A stretch of DNA of 64,000 bases, from positions 5,394,001-5,458,000 of the forward strand of contig NZ_AP022568.1 of the NCBI RefSeq assembly GCF_010727605.1, written 5' to 3'. Under the pieces are notes generated by a model. The model was not told the origin of the DNA, did no database searches, and was given only the letters and a program-made list of their open reading frames with translations. Shown one piece after another: positions 25,777 to 35,535 of this stretch (its first letter is position 1; every line of letters begins with the position of its first letter). Position numbers and translations under genes: made by a program. The stretch comes from Mycobacterium simiae (lineage in GTDB: Bacteria; Actinomycetota; Actinomycetes; Mycobacteriales; Mycobacteriaceae).

Positions 25777-26907
25777 ATGCATACCCCTATTTGCGACGAA
25801 CTCGGCATCGAGTTCCCGATCTTCGCCTTCACCCACTGCCGCGATGTCGTGGTGGCGGTCAGCAAGGCCGGGGGGTTCGGCGTTCTCGGAGCCGTCGGCT
25901 TCACGCCCGAGCAATTGGAAATCGAGCTCAACTGGATCGACGAGAACATCGGCGACCACCCCTATGGCGTCGACATCGTCATTCCGAACAAGTACGAGGG
26001 CATGGACTCCAACCAGTCCGCCGAGGAACTGGCCGAGACGCTGCGCAAGATGGTGCCGCAGGAACACCTGGATTTCGGGAAGAAGATCCTCGCCGATCAC
26101 GGCGTACCCGTCGAGGACAGTGACGGCGACACGTTGCAGTTGCTCGGCTGGACCGAGGCGACGGCCACGCCGCAGGTCGAGGTGGCGCTCAAGCACCCGA
26201 AGGTCAAGATGATCGCGAACGCGCTCGGCACTCCGCCCGCCGACATGATCAAGCACATCCACGATGCCGGCCTCAAGGTTGCCGCGCTGTGCGGATCGCC
26301 GTCGCAGGCACGCAAGCACGCCGATGCCGGCGTCGACATCATCATCGCCCAGGGCGGCGAGGCCGGCGGACACTGCGGCGAAGTGGGTTCCATCGTGCTG
26401 TGGCCGCAGGTCGTCAAGGAGGTGGCTCCGGTCCCCGTCCTCGGAGCGGGCGGCATCGGCAGTGGTCAGCAGATCGCCGCGGCCCTGGCGCTGGGCTGCC
26501 AGGGTGCCTGGACCGGTTCGCAGTGGCTGATGGTCGAGGAATCCTCGAACACCCCGGTTCAGCAGGCCGCCTACATCAAGGCGGGCAGCCGCGACACTGT
26601 CCGCAGCCGTTCCTTCACCGGCAAGCCCGCCCGGATGCTGCGCAACGACTGGACCGAGGCCTGGGAGCAGCCGGGCAACCCGAAGCCGCTCGGAATGCCG
26701 TTGCAGTACATGGTGTCCGGTATGGCGGTGCGCGCCACCAACAGGTACCCCAACGAGTCCGTCGACGTCGCCTTCAACCCCGTCGGGCAGGTGGTCGGTC
26801 AGTTCCAAAAGGTCGAGAAGACCTCGACCGTGATCGAGCGCTGGGTGCAGGAGTACTTGGAAGCGACGAACAGGCTCGACGAACTCAACGAGGCCGCCGT
26901 CGTCTAG
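25777..26907 (+). CDS. Nitronate monooxygenase-family flavoprotein (Rv1894c type)
   Basis: A 376-residue FMN enzyme of the nitronate monooxygenase/2-nitropropane dioxygenase family, the same length as Rv1894c. Motifs are ICDELGIEFPIFAFTH, SKAGGFGVLGAVGF, the phosphate loop AQGGEAGGHCGEVG, and LGAGGIGSGQQIAAALALG. The usual catalytic histidine position follows GGEAGGH. The KstR-type box directly upstream implies induction by cholesterol-derived acyl-CoA, so a role in sterol breakdown rather than nitronate oxidation is likely, though unproven. GGAG lies about 10 bases before the ATG. Confidence 0.88.
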   Translation: MHTPICDELGIEFPIFAFTHCRDVVVAVSKAGGFGVLGAVGFTPEQLEIELNWIDENIGDHPYGVDIVIPNKYEGMDSNQSAEELAETLRKMVPQEHLDFGKKILADHGVPVEDSDGDTLQLLGWTEATATPQVEVALKHPKVKMIANALGTPPADMIKHIHDAGLKVAALCGSPSQARKHADAGVDIIIAQGGEAGGHCGEVGSIVLWPQVVKEVAPVPVLGAGGIGSGQQIAAALALGCQGAWTGSQWLMVEESSNTPVQQAAYIKAGSRDTVRSRSFTGKPARMLRNDWTEAWEQPGNPKPLGMPLQYMVSGMAVRATNRYPNESVDVAFNPVGQVVGQFQKVEKTSTVIERWVQEYLEATNRLDELNEAAVV

Positions 26908-26913
26908 CGGCGG

Positions 26914-27138
26914 CTACTCCTCCCCTACGTCGTAGTTGCCGCCGGTCAAGACCTCCTTGGTCTTGTCCACTGCGTGGGTTGCGATGTCGATGGAGTTCTG
27001 GACGATGCTGCTGGCGCCGCCCGCAATATCGCCGCGAATCATGTCGCCGACGTTTTCTACGATGTCCGACGCCTTGTCGACGGCGTTGGTCGCGATGTCC
27101 TTCACCGCGTCTATCGCGTCTTTGGGATTAACCGCCAT
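26914..27138 (-). CDS. Small conserved protein, Rv1893 type
   Basis: A 74-residue amphipathic helical protein with repeated short turns (AIDAVKDIATNAVDKASDIV, then IDIATHAVDKTKEVL). The two segments ATNAVDK and ATHAVDK suggest an internal repeat of about 35 residues. Rv1893 in M. tuberculosis is the same size and position. GGAG precedes the ATG. Function is unknown; the helices resemble antitoxin- or stress-type coiled coils only in composition. Confidence 0.8.
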   Translation of the reverse strand: MAVNPKDAIDAVKDIATNAVDKASDIVENVGDMIRGDIAGGASSIVQNSIDIATHAVDKTKEVLTGGNYDVGEE

Positions 27139-27183
27139 CGGAGTCTCCTAATCGTTGGGGGACTTTGCTCCGACTCTAGATTG

Positions 27184-27489
27184 TCAGTAGTTCACCAAGC
27201 CGCGCCAATAGTCCTCGGGGATCTCGGCGCCCGAGCGCAACACCCGCGCCAGGCCGATGGCCATCGCGATGCCCAACAGTCCCAGCCACAAACCGGCCAG
27301 TGCGATCACCGCCCACAGCACGGCGGTGATCGTCGGCCACGGCGACAGCATGGCCAGCACCGGAGCAAAGAAGAAACCGAGGCCGATGTACCAGGCCGAG
27401 CCGGCCCGGTCGGATGCCAGCACGAAGCGCAGCCACCGAGGAATCGGATTCTGCGGAATCGGATTCTGAGCCGACGGACGCTCGGGCAT
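27184..27489 (-). CDS. Two-TM membrane protein, Rv1892 type
   Basis: A 101-residue membrane protein with hydrophobic segments (AWYIGLGFFFAPVLAML; ITAVLWAVIALAGLWLGLLG, then IAMAIGLARVL) and a soluble C-terminus (SGAEIPEDYWRGLVNY). The N-terminal QNPIPQNPIPRWLR contains an imperfect tandem NPIPQ/NPIPR repeat. Position and size match Rv1892. The gene starts 5 bases after the secreted protein gene upstream, so they form one unit. Function unknown. Confidence 0.78.
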   Translation of the reverse strand: MPERPSAQNPIPQNPIPRWLRFVLASDRAGSAWYIGLGFFFAPVLAMLSPWPTITAVLWAVIALAGLWLGLLGIAMAIGLARVLRSGAEIPEDYWRGLVNY

Positions 27490-27494
27490 GGCCG

Positions 27495-27893
27495 TTATCC
27501 CGACGGCGGGAAGAACCCTGCGCCGGTGAACCATCCCTCTTGCCATCCCTGGGCGCCCAGGCACAACATCGGAAGCCCGGCCTCGGACTGCGCCGCGCTC
27601 TGCGGGCCGGGGCACTTGGCGCCGGCCTTCTGCACTCCATACAGCGGATAGGAGATCACCCAGTAGCCGGTGGTCGCCGGGGGGAACTGGTTGGGTGGCG
27701 GGAAATGGCAGGCCTCCGCCTGACCGCTGGGGCCGCGCCCGAAGATGAAGCGCTCGTAGTTGTCGCACGGCGCGCCCAACGACGCCTCATAGTTCATCCC
27801 GGGTACGTCGCCCTCGTAGCCGGCCGCCGCGTTCGGTGCCACTGTCACCGCCCCGGCCGCCACGGCGGTGACGGCGAGTAGTTCGCGAATCAT
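27495..27893 (-). CDS. Secreted protein, Rv1891 type
   Basis: A 132-residue exported protein. The signal peptide (about residues 1-24) ends at PNAAAGYEG. Four cysteines lie in the mature part (GAPCDNYERF, EACHFPPP, AKCPGPQ, PMLCLGAQGW), consistent with two disulfides. Position and size match Rv1891. It forms an operon with the Rv1892-like membrane gene (5-base gap). Function is unknown. Confidence 0.8.
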   Translation of the reverse strand: MIRELLAVTAVAAGAVTVAPNAAAGYEGDVPGMNYEASLGAPCDNYERFIFGRGPSGQAEACHFPPPNQFPPATTGYWVISYPLYGVQKAGAKCPGPQSAAQSEAGLPMLCLGAQGWQEGWFTGAGFFPPSG

Positions 27894-27984
27894 GCGTCCA
27901 CCCTTTGCCTACGCGTCACCTGGTCCGTCCATGCGCCGGGTGACCTGGATCAACAGCATAACTTTTGTGGTGCAGGCCACAAGT

Positions 27985-28015
27985 CCCACCGAGGCCCCAC
28001 CGAGGCCCCACCGAG
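27985..28015. repeat. Three tandem copies of an 11-bp unit
   Basis: CCCACCGAG followed by two further copies of GCCCCACCGAG, in the intergenic region between the Rv1891-like gene and the CYP125-type gene. The unit is short and GC-rich and may vary in number by slippage. Confidence 0.75.
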
Positions 28016-28046
28016 CGACGCTCACGCGCAACGCCGGTCCCGGCGA

Positions 28047-28060
28047 CTGAACGTGTTGCA
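28047..28060. promoter_or_regulatory. Near-perfect KstR-type operator
   Basis: CTGAACGTGTTGCA matches TNNAACNNGTTNNA at all fixed positions but the first (C for T). It lies 104 bases upstream of the CYP125-type start. Because cyp125 itself is a KstR target in M. tuberculosis, the site is likely to be real despite one mismatch. Confidence 0.55.
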
Positions 28061-28164
28061 ATTCGGCCGATCGAAGTTGTGCCAATGCTTCCCAACTGTG
28101 GTGTCGCGATGGTTTATTTGGCACAGGACATGCGACTAGAAGACTTCGTATCGAGGAGTGGGCC

Positions 28165-29451
28165 GTGTCAATTGATAACTCGACCACCAAGCCGGTCCCG
28201 AATCTGCCTCCCGGCTTCGATTTCACCGATCCCGACATTCACGCCGTGCGGTTGCCGGTGGAAGAATTGGCCGAATTGCGCCGCACCGCTCCAATCTGGT
28301 GGAACGAACAACCGGACGGTTGCGGCGGGTTCGACGACGGCGGCTTCTGGGTCATCTCCAAGCACAAGGACGTCAAAGAGGTCTCGCTGCGCAGCGACGT
28401 GTTCTCCAGTCTGGAGAACACCGCCCTGCCCCGCTACCGAGAGGGCACCGTGCGCGAGCAGCGTGAGACAGGCAAATTCGTGCTGCTCAACATGGACGCC
28501 CCGCAGCACACCCATCTGCGCAAGATCATCTCCCGCGGTTTCACCCCCCGCGCCGTCGAGCGGTTGCGCGACGACCTCAACGAGCGTGCTCGGCAGATCG
28601 TCGCGGCCGCCGCGGCCGAAGGGTCCGGCGATTTCGTCGAGCAGGTGTCGTGCGAGTTGCCGCTGCAAGCCATCGCCGGACTGTTGGGCGTGCCGCAAGA
28701 GGAGCGGATGAAGCTGTTCCACTGGTCCAACCAGATGGTGGGAGACCAGGATCCCGAGTTCGCCCGCAACGATGCGATGGGCGCCTCGGTCGAGCTGATC
28801 ACCTACGCCATGCAGATGGCCGCCGACCGGGCGAAAAACCCTGGGGAGGACATTGTCACCAAGCTGATCCAGGCGGACGTCGACGGCCACAAGCTCTCCG
28901 AGGACGAGTTCGGTTTCTTCGTCATCCTGCTGGCCGTGGCCGGCAATGAGACCACCCGCAACTCCATCACTCAGGGAATGATGGCCTTCACCGATTTCCC
29001 GGATCAATGGGAGCTCTACAAACGCGAGCGTCCGGCGACCACCGCCGATGAGATCGTCCGGTGGGCCACGCCGGTGACGTCCTTCCAGCGCACCGCGCTG
29101 GAGGACTACGAGTTGTCCGGGGTGCAGATCAAGAAGGGGCAGCGGGTAGTGATGGTCTACCGCTCGGCCAATTTCGATGAGGAAGTCTTCGACGACCCGT
29201 TCAGCTTCAATATCCTGCGTAATCCCAACCCGCACGTGGGTTTTGGCGGTACGGGCGCGCACTACTGCATCGGGGCCAACCTGGCGCGCATGACGATCGA
29301 CCTGATGTTCAATGCGATCGCCGACGCCATGCCCGATCTGGAATCGGTGGGTAAGCCGGAGCGGTTGCGCTCCGGCTGGCTCAACGGAATCAAGCACTGG
29401 CAGGTTGACTACCGCACCAACGGGACCGGCAACTGCCCCGTTGCGCACTGA
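28165..29451 (+). CDS. cyp125: Cytochrome P450, CYP125-type (second copy outside the cholesterol cluster)
   Basis: A 428-residue P450 that I recognise as closely similar to mycobacterial CYP125, the enzyme that oxidises the terminal side-chain carbon of cholesterol. Segments shared with the family are PVPNLPPGFDFTDPDI, the I-helix AVAGNETTRNS, ExxR as EIVR, and the heme loop HVGFGGTGAHYCIG with the iron ligand Cys368. The GTG start follows a GAGGAG site. In M. tuberculosis CYP125 sits in the cholesterol cluster, not here, so this is a paralogue or relocated copy. A KstR-like box upstream supports sterol control. C27-hydroxylation is an inference from similarity. Confidence 0.85.
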   Translation: MSIDNSTTKPVPNLPPGFDFTDPDIHAVRLPVEELAELRRTAPIWWNEQPDGCGGFDDGGFWVISKHKDVKEVSLRSDVFSSLENTALPRYREGTVREQRETGKFVLLNMDAPQHTHLRKIISRGFTPRAVERLRDDLNERARQIVAAAAAEGSGDFVEQVSCELPLQAIAGLLGVPQEERMKLFHWSNQMVGDQDPEFARNDAMGASVELITYAMQMAADRAKNPGEDIVTKLIQADVDGHKLSEDEFGFFVILLAVAGNETTRNSITQGMMAFTDFPDQWELYKRERPATTADEIVRWATPVTSFQRTALEDYELSGVQIKKGQRVVMVYRSANFDEEVFDDPFSFNILRNPNPHVGFGGTGAHYCIGANLARMTIDLMFNAIADAMPDLESVGKPERLRSGWLNGIKHWQVDYRTNGTGNCPVAH

Positions 29452-29494
29452 GATCTCAGATTCGGCGCGCTGAGCCAGTGAATACAGTCGGTCT

Positions 29495-30043
29495 GTGACC
29501 CGGCCGTGGACCCTCGACGCCGCCAACGGTGAGCTACTACTGCATACCGGCGTCACCGGGCGGGCAGCGCGGATGGGTCATCGCCTCACGATCGCGATGA
29601 CGCGTTGGCAGGCAACAGTGGAATGGTCGGGCGCCGAGCCCGTCGCCGCCGAGCTCGTGGTCGACGTGGACTCCTTCCAGGTGGTCGGCAGTCGCGGCGG
29701 CGTCACGGGACTTACCGGACCGGAGAAAGCTCTGGTCCGCTCGAATGCGTTGGGTGCACTCGACGCCCGGCGCTTTCCCCAAATCCGCTTTGCCGCCGAC
29801 AGCATCGAGCAGACCGCCCGCGGGTACCGCCTCACCGGGACAGTGAGTATTCGGGGGAAGCGGCGTGAGCACGTAATCGATTTGGGCACAGCGGACCTCG
29901 GCGAGTCCTGGCGGATGTTTGCCGAGTCGGTCGTCTCGCAGGCTGACTTCGGAATCAAGCCCTACTCGCTGCTGATGGGCTCGGTCCGGGTCGCTGACGA
30001 GGTATCTCTGCGTTTCGAAGCGGTGCACGCCAAGGGTGATTGA
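29495..30043 (+). CDS. YceI-family protein
   Basis: A 182-residue YceI-like beta-barrel protein that binds long isoprenoid or lipid tails. Family segments are RMGHRLTIAMTRW, the middle AALDARRFPQIRFAADSI-like block (GALDARRFPQIRFAADSI), and the end DFGIKPYSLLMGSVRVADE. There is no signal peptide, so it is cytosolic. The GTG start is 44 bases after the P450 gene. Its place in the backbone corresponds to Rv1890c, but I cannot confirm that protein's family from memory. Confidence 0.75.
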   Translation: MTRPWTLDAANGELLLHTGVTGRAARMGHRLTIAMTRWQATVEWSGAEPVAAELVVDVDSFQVVGSRGGVTGLTGPEKALVRSNALGALDARRFPQIRFAADSIEQTARGYRLTGTVSIRGKRREHVIDLGTADLGESWRMFAESVVSQADFGIKPYSLLMGSVRVADEVSLRFEAVHAKGD

Positions 30044-30138
30044 GCTCGACCAGCGTCCGCACCGACGAGTGTATCCTCGTGGAGGATTCATTACCGCAGC
30101 TAAGTATCAACTAGCTTGACTCGTCGGGAGAAGTCGAA

Positions 30139-31068
30139 ATGCCTCGTACAGAGAATGATTCGTGGGATTTGGCAACCAGCGTCGGAGCAACTGCCACGAT
30201 GGTGGCTGCCGGGCGGGCGGTTGCCTCGAAGGCCGAGGAGCCGCTGATCGACGACCCCTTCGCGGAGCCCCTGGTGCGCGCCGTGGGAATCGAGTTCCTC
30301 GCCCGCTGGGCTAACGGAGACATCAACGCGGCCGACATCGACGGCCCCGACGACGTCTGGGGCTTGCAGCGGATGGCGGACCTGATGGGAGCCCGGACGC
30401 GGTACTTCGACGCATTCTTCCGGGACGCGATGGACGCAGGAATCCGTCAGGCCGTCATCTTGGCGTCCGGTTTGGATGCGCGGGCCTACCGGCTGCAGTG
30501 GCCGGCCGGCGCCACGGTGTTTGAGATAGATCAGCCCGAAGTGATCCAGTTCAAGAGTGCCACCCTGGCCGATCTGGGTGCCCGCCCGACGGCCGACCTA
30601 CGCGAGGTGGCGATCGACCTCCGGCAGGATTGGCCGGCGGCGTTGCGGGCGGCCGGTTTCGACCCCTCGGCGCCCAGCGCATGGATCGCCGAAGGTCTGC
30701 TCGCATTCCTGCCCGCGGATGCCCAGGACCGCCTGCTGGACAACATCACCGACCTCAGCACGCCGGGGAGCCGGGTGGCTGCCGAGATCTTCGGCAACCG
30801 GCCGGGCGAAGACGGTGAGCAAGCGCCAGATGTCATCGGGCTCGCCGCCCAGCGCTGGCGCGCACACGGGTTCGAGGTGGAGCTTGCCGACCTGCGCTAC
30901 GACGTGGAGCGCAACGACGTGGCAACTTACCTAACCCAGCACGGCTGGCAGACGCAGCGCAAGACCATAAACGAGCTGTTCGCGGCGAACGGCATTTCCG
31001 AAATACCTTCGACCGCTGACTTTTTCAACGCCGAGACCTACTACTGCACAGCAATCCGGCCGGCCTGA
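30139..31068 (+). CDS. Putative SAM-dependent methyltransferase (TIGR00027 family)
   Basis: A 309-residue member of the same mycobacterial methyltransferase family as the gene at 18.7 kb. It has the N-terminal DSWDLATSVGATATMVAAGR, the SAM loop LASGLDARAYRLQWP, VFEIDQPEVIQFK, and WIAEGLLAFLP. The ATG is preceded by GGGAGAAG. Substrate is unknown. An AT-richer stretch of about 90 bases upstream probably holds its own promoter. Confidence 0.87.
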   Translation: MPRTENDSWDLATSVGATATMVAAGRAVASKAEEPLIDDPFAEPLVRAVGIEFLARWANGDINAADIDGPDDVWGLQRMADLMGARTRYFDAFFRDAMDAGIRQAVILASGLDARAYRLQWPAGATVFEIDQPEVIQFKSATLADLGARPTADLREVAIDLRQDWPAALRAAGFDPSAPSAWIAEGLLAFLPADAQDRLLDNITDLSTPGSRVAAEIFGNRPGEDGEQAPDVIGLAAQRWRAHGFEVELADLRYDVERNDVATYLTQHGWQTQRKTINELFAANGISEIPSTADFFNAETYYCTAIRPA

Positions 31069-31116
31069 CGCCGACAGCCGCCGGGCCGGTGATGGCTTGA
31101 CGCCGCTGGAGGCGGC

Positions 31117-32232
31117 TTAGGGCTGCGCCGGTTCCGGCGGCGGGGCCGGTTCACCAGTGTCGCCGGGAATGTGCTCGAGAACCCGCGTCAGATACGGCTG
31201 CGGCTCGTTGGCCTCGCGTTGCTGTTCGCCAGACTCCGGCGCCGGTGCGTCCTGCCTCGAAACGGGTTCACCGGCGGCCGGCCGCGGCACCGACGGCTCG
31301 ATCGACGGCGGGGGCGCAACGGCGGGCCGGCCCGCCTCGGCCACTTGCGGTGTCGTCCGGTGCGCCTGGTCCTTGCCCGGGGCCTGCCCCGCGGCCGGAG
31401 CGAACTGGATACCGACGGCCATCGCGAGCGACGAGACGAAGGTGACGACACCGGTGGCCAATGCGGCCGCGGCCCCGGCATAGGACAGGCGGCCGCGCCT
31501 GGGCGGGGCCGCGGGTGCGGGGTCCGCCGTGCACGCGATCAACTGCTCGTCGGTGAACTCGGTGCTGCGGGCCGCCGCCAATGCCGCGCCTCGGGCGACG
31601 GTCACCTGCGCCATCGTCTGCGCGAAAACCGGTACTGGCAAAGCTTTTTCAAGCTGCCATGAAAATCCGTCGATATCGCTATCGGCGCCCACCACCACAA
31701 CGGCCTGCGGACGCCAACCGCTGCGGTCGAACATCTTGGTCAACCACGATCGCAGCCCGTCGAAGCCGCCGCTGATGTGTTTGATGACGGTGCGGGTTTC
31801 GTCGACATGGCTGTCGATCATGACGACCGTCGCGCGCTCGTGTTCGAGCAGGCAGACCGCCGTCTGGTCGTAACCGATGACGGGTGCAATGGCCAGAGCC
31901 AGCGTCTCGACGGCGTCCAGCAACCGAACCGGCACGACATTGTCGAATCCGGCGTCAGTCAGTGCTTCCACCAGCAGTGCGGCTTGGGCGGCGGCCGCGT
32001 CATTCCACGTCACTCCGATGACACGCAAGCGGTGCTCGCCCGCACCCGCCTGCGCATCCACCCGCAGCACCTCCTGGGCTACCTGGTCTGCGGTACTGAC
32101 GGCCGGTACCCCCTGCTCGGCGCGCAACGCCGTTTCCTGATGGTCCAGGATGGTGCCGTCGGCGCCGTGTCCTTCAGCAAGGACCCACCCGAAGGTGGTC
32201 GGCGTCAGTGATAGCCCTAGAACCGTCTCCAA
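31117..32232 (-). CDS. Mycobacterial DUF7159-type protein with one TM segment (Rv1887 position)
   Basis: A 371-residue protein starting METVLGLSLTPTTFGWVL, the signature of a mycobacterial family with an actin/hexokinase-like N-terminal domain (about 1-225), one membrane segment (about 245-275, AAAALATGVVTFVSSLAMA) and a long Pro/Glu-rich tail outside (about 285-371). The topology suggests a cytosolic sensor domain and an envelope-exposed disordered arm. Its position and divergent orientation beside fbpB match Rv1887; identity of the family is from memory. No catalytic residues can be named. Confidence 0.65.
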   Translation of the reverse strand: METVLGLSLTPTTFGWVLAEGHGADGTILDHQETALRAEQGVPAVSTADQVAQEVLRVDAQAGAGEHRLRVIGVTWNDAAAAQAALLVEALTDAGFDNVVPVRLLDAVETLALAIAPVIGYDQTAVCLLEHERATVVMIDSHVDETRTVIKHISGGFDGLRSWLTKMFDRSGWRPQAVVVVGADSDIDGFSWQLEKALPVPVFAQTMAQVTVARGAALAAARSTEFTDEQLIACTADPAPAAPPRRGRLSYAGAAAALATGVVTFVSSLAMAVGIQFAPAAGQAPGKDQAHRTTPQVAEAGRPAVAPPPSIEPSVPRPAAGEPVSRQDAPAPESGEQQREANEPQPYLTRVLEHIPGDTGEPAPPPEPAQP

Positions 32233-33857
<1,625 letters not shown>

Positions 33858-33873
33858 AACCGCCGCATCCTTG

Positions 33874-34455
33874 ATGTCGCTACTGCGCCTGACGGCACTC
33901 GTCAGGCGCAGTAGCACGTTAGGGGCCATCGTCATCGCGGCGTCGATGCTGCCGGCAGCGCCCGCACGGGGGGATAACAGCGCGCTGACCGAGCTGGTCG
34001 GCGCGGCCGCCCAGCGGTTGCGGATCGCGGAGCCGGTAGCCGCTTTTAAATGGAAAACCCATGGTGCCATCGAGGATCCGGTTCGGGTTCAGCAAGAGCT
34101 CGCCGAGTTGAGCGCCGATGCGGCCGCCCAGCACATCGACGCGGACTTCGTGAGCCGCGTGTTCGGCGACCAGATCGACGCCACCACCGGAATCGAATAC
34201 CGCCGTTTCGCGGACTGGACGCTTGACCCCGCCAGCGCCCCAACCCAGGCGCCCGATCTGTCCGTGTCACGCTCGACGATCGACGGCCTGAATAAGACGA
34301 TGCTGGCGCAGCTCGCTGCGCACCGCGAGCTGCTGCGGGGGCCGGTCTGCGGCCCGCAGCTCGATGCCGCGCTGGCCGACGTTACCCGCGCTGACCAGCT
34401 CGATGACCTCTACAAGCAGGCGCTGGCGCGGGCCACAAGCTCGTATTGCACGTAA
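33874..34455 (+). CDS. Secreted chorismate mutase (Rv1885c type)
   Basis: A 193-residue exported AroQ-gamma chorismate mutase, the counterpart of Rv1885c. A signal peptide (about residues 1-33, ending PAAPARGDN) precedes an all-helical domain with the active-site segments AAFKWKTHGAIEDPVRVQQE and SAPTQAPDLSVSRSTIDGLN. The C-terminal cysteine pair (GPVCGPQ and SYCT) should form the family disulfide. It converts chorismate to prephenate outside the cytosol. I prefer the ATG at the start of SLLRLTALVRR; a GTG within the end of fbpB is also in frame. A 16-bp perfect hairpin lies inside the first codons. Confidence 0.85.
   Translation: MSLLRLTALVRRSSTLGAIVIAASMLPAAPARGDNSALTELVGAAAQRLRIAEPVAAFKWKTHGAIEDPVRVQQELAELSADAAAQHIDADFVSRVFGDQIDATTGIEYRRFADWTLDPASAPTQAPDLSVSRSTIDGLNKTMLAQLAAHRELLRGPVCGPQLDAALADVTRADQLDDLYKQALARATSSYCT
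33879..33915 (+). terminator. 16-bp perfect hairpin after fbpB, inside chorismate mutase leader
   Basis: GCTACTGCGCCTGACG, loop GCACT, then CGTCAGGCGCAGTAGC. All 16 pairs are Watson-Crick. It starts 21 bases after the fbpB stop and lacks a T run, as many mycobacterial terminators do. It overlaps codons 2-14 of the chorismate mutase gene, so it may attenuate or control translation of that gene instead. Confidence 0.6.
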
Positions 34456-34587
34456 TCATTGGCTGCCCCCACGCCATAGCGGACGCATGACGTGCCGATT
34501 TCGTTGCCATAGAAATGCCATAAATTTCTTATCTCGCGAATCAATCGAATCGGTAACGCTTTCTGGACACATGCCGAATTGCTTGAC

Positions 34588-35001
34588 ATGAGAAACTTGG
34601 GGAAGCCTCTCATCAAGTACGCGATTGCCGGCGGGATCGTCGCAGCGACGCTTGGGCCGGCGACCGCCGAGGCCGGCGCGGCGCCGACACCCAACTGGGA
34701 CGCGATTGCGCAATGCGAGTCCGGCGGCAATTGGCACGCCAACACTGGAAACGGCGCTTACGGCGGACTGCAATTCAAGCCCGCCACGTGGGCCGAGTAC
34801 GGTGGCGTCGGCAACCCCGCAGCAGCTTCGCGAGAGCAACAAATAGCCGTCGCTAACCGGCTTTTCGCCGATCAGGGCGTCGAGCCGTGGCCGAAGTGCG
34901 GCGCCGCGTCGGGCCTGCCGATCGGTTGGTACTCGCATCCCGCGCAGGGCATCAAGGAGATCATCAACGGCCTTATCCAGGCGGCCACTCCGCACCGATG
35001 A
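34588..35001 (+). CDS. rpfC: Resuscitation-promoting factor RpfC
   Basis: A 137-residue secreted Rpf muralytic enzyme at the Rv1884c position. The signal peptide ends ATAEAGAAP; the Rpf lysozyme/transglycosylase-like domain follows directly ([14 protein letters not shown] with the catalytic Glu in CESGG, then [14 protein letters not shown] and the second cysteine in WPKCGAAS). It cleaves peptidoglycan and helps dormant cells regrow. The protein is shorter than M. tuberculosis RpfC (about 176), mainly at the N-terminus. A TTG three codons earlier is a possible start. Confidence 0.88.
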   Translation: MRNLGKPLIKYAIAGGIVAATLGPATAEAGAAPTPNWDAIAQCESGGNWHANTGNGAYGGLQFKPATWAEYGGVGNPAAASREQQIAVANRLFADQGVEPWPKCGAASGLPIGWYSHPAQGIKEIINGLIQAATPHR

Positions 35002-35053
35002 CGCAGACGAGCGGTTCCTAGGCCGGCGACCGTCGATGTGTTTGGATCGGGCC

Positions 35054-35509
35054 ATGGAAGGTTCGGCAACTGTTCATATGGCGGCACCCGCGGACAGGAT
35101 TTGGGAGCTGATTTCCGACGTCCGCAATACCGGAAGGTTTTCACCGGAGGTATTTGAAGCCGAGTGGCTGGGTGGTGCGATAGGGCCGGCCCTTGGCGCG
35201 AAATTCCGCGGTCATGTTAAACGAAACGAGATCGGGCCGATTTATTGGACGGTCTGTGAAGTCACTGCGTGTGAGCCCGGCCGCGAATTCGGGTTTTCGG
35301 TGCTTCTTGGCGACAGGCCGGTCAACAACTGGCACTACCGCCTCCTGCCGTTCGGCGCCGGCACGGACGTCACCGAGTCGTTCCGGCTCAGCCCCGCGCC
35401 ATGGCTGGGGGTGTACTGGGTGTTTGGCGGCTTTTTGCGTAAGCGCCGCAACGTCCGTGATATGACCAAAACGCTGAACCGCATCAAAGACGTCGTCGAG
35501 GCGGGCTGA
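35054..35509 (+). CDS. SRPBCC-family protein (Rv1883c type)
   Basis: A 151-residue SRPBCC/START-like protein, near the 153 residues of Rv1883c. The N-terminal EGSATVHMAAPADRIWELIS and a central GAKFRGHVKRNEIGPIYW show the fold, and the C-terminal helix is MTKTLNRIKDVV. There is no signal peptide. A GTG six codons earlier is in frame and could equally be the start. It lies between rpfC and the SDR gene and is probably co-transcribed with the latter (26-base gap). Ligand unknown. Confidence 0.8.
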   Translation: MEGSATVHMAAPADRIWELISDVRNTGRFSPEVFEAEWLGGAIGPALGAKFRGHVKRNEIGPIYWTVCEVTACEPGREFGFSVLLGDRPVNNWHYRLLPFGAGTDVTESFRLSPAPWLGVYWVFGGFLRKRRNVRDMTKTLNRIKDVVEAG

Positions 35510-35535
35510 CAGGGAAGCTGACAAGGGAGGCTGGC

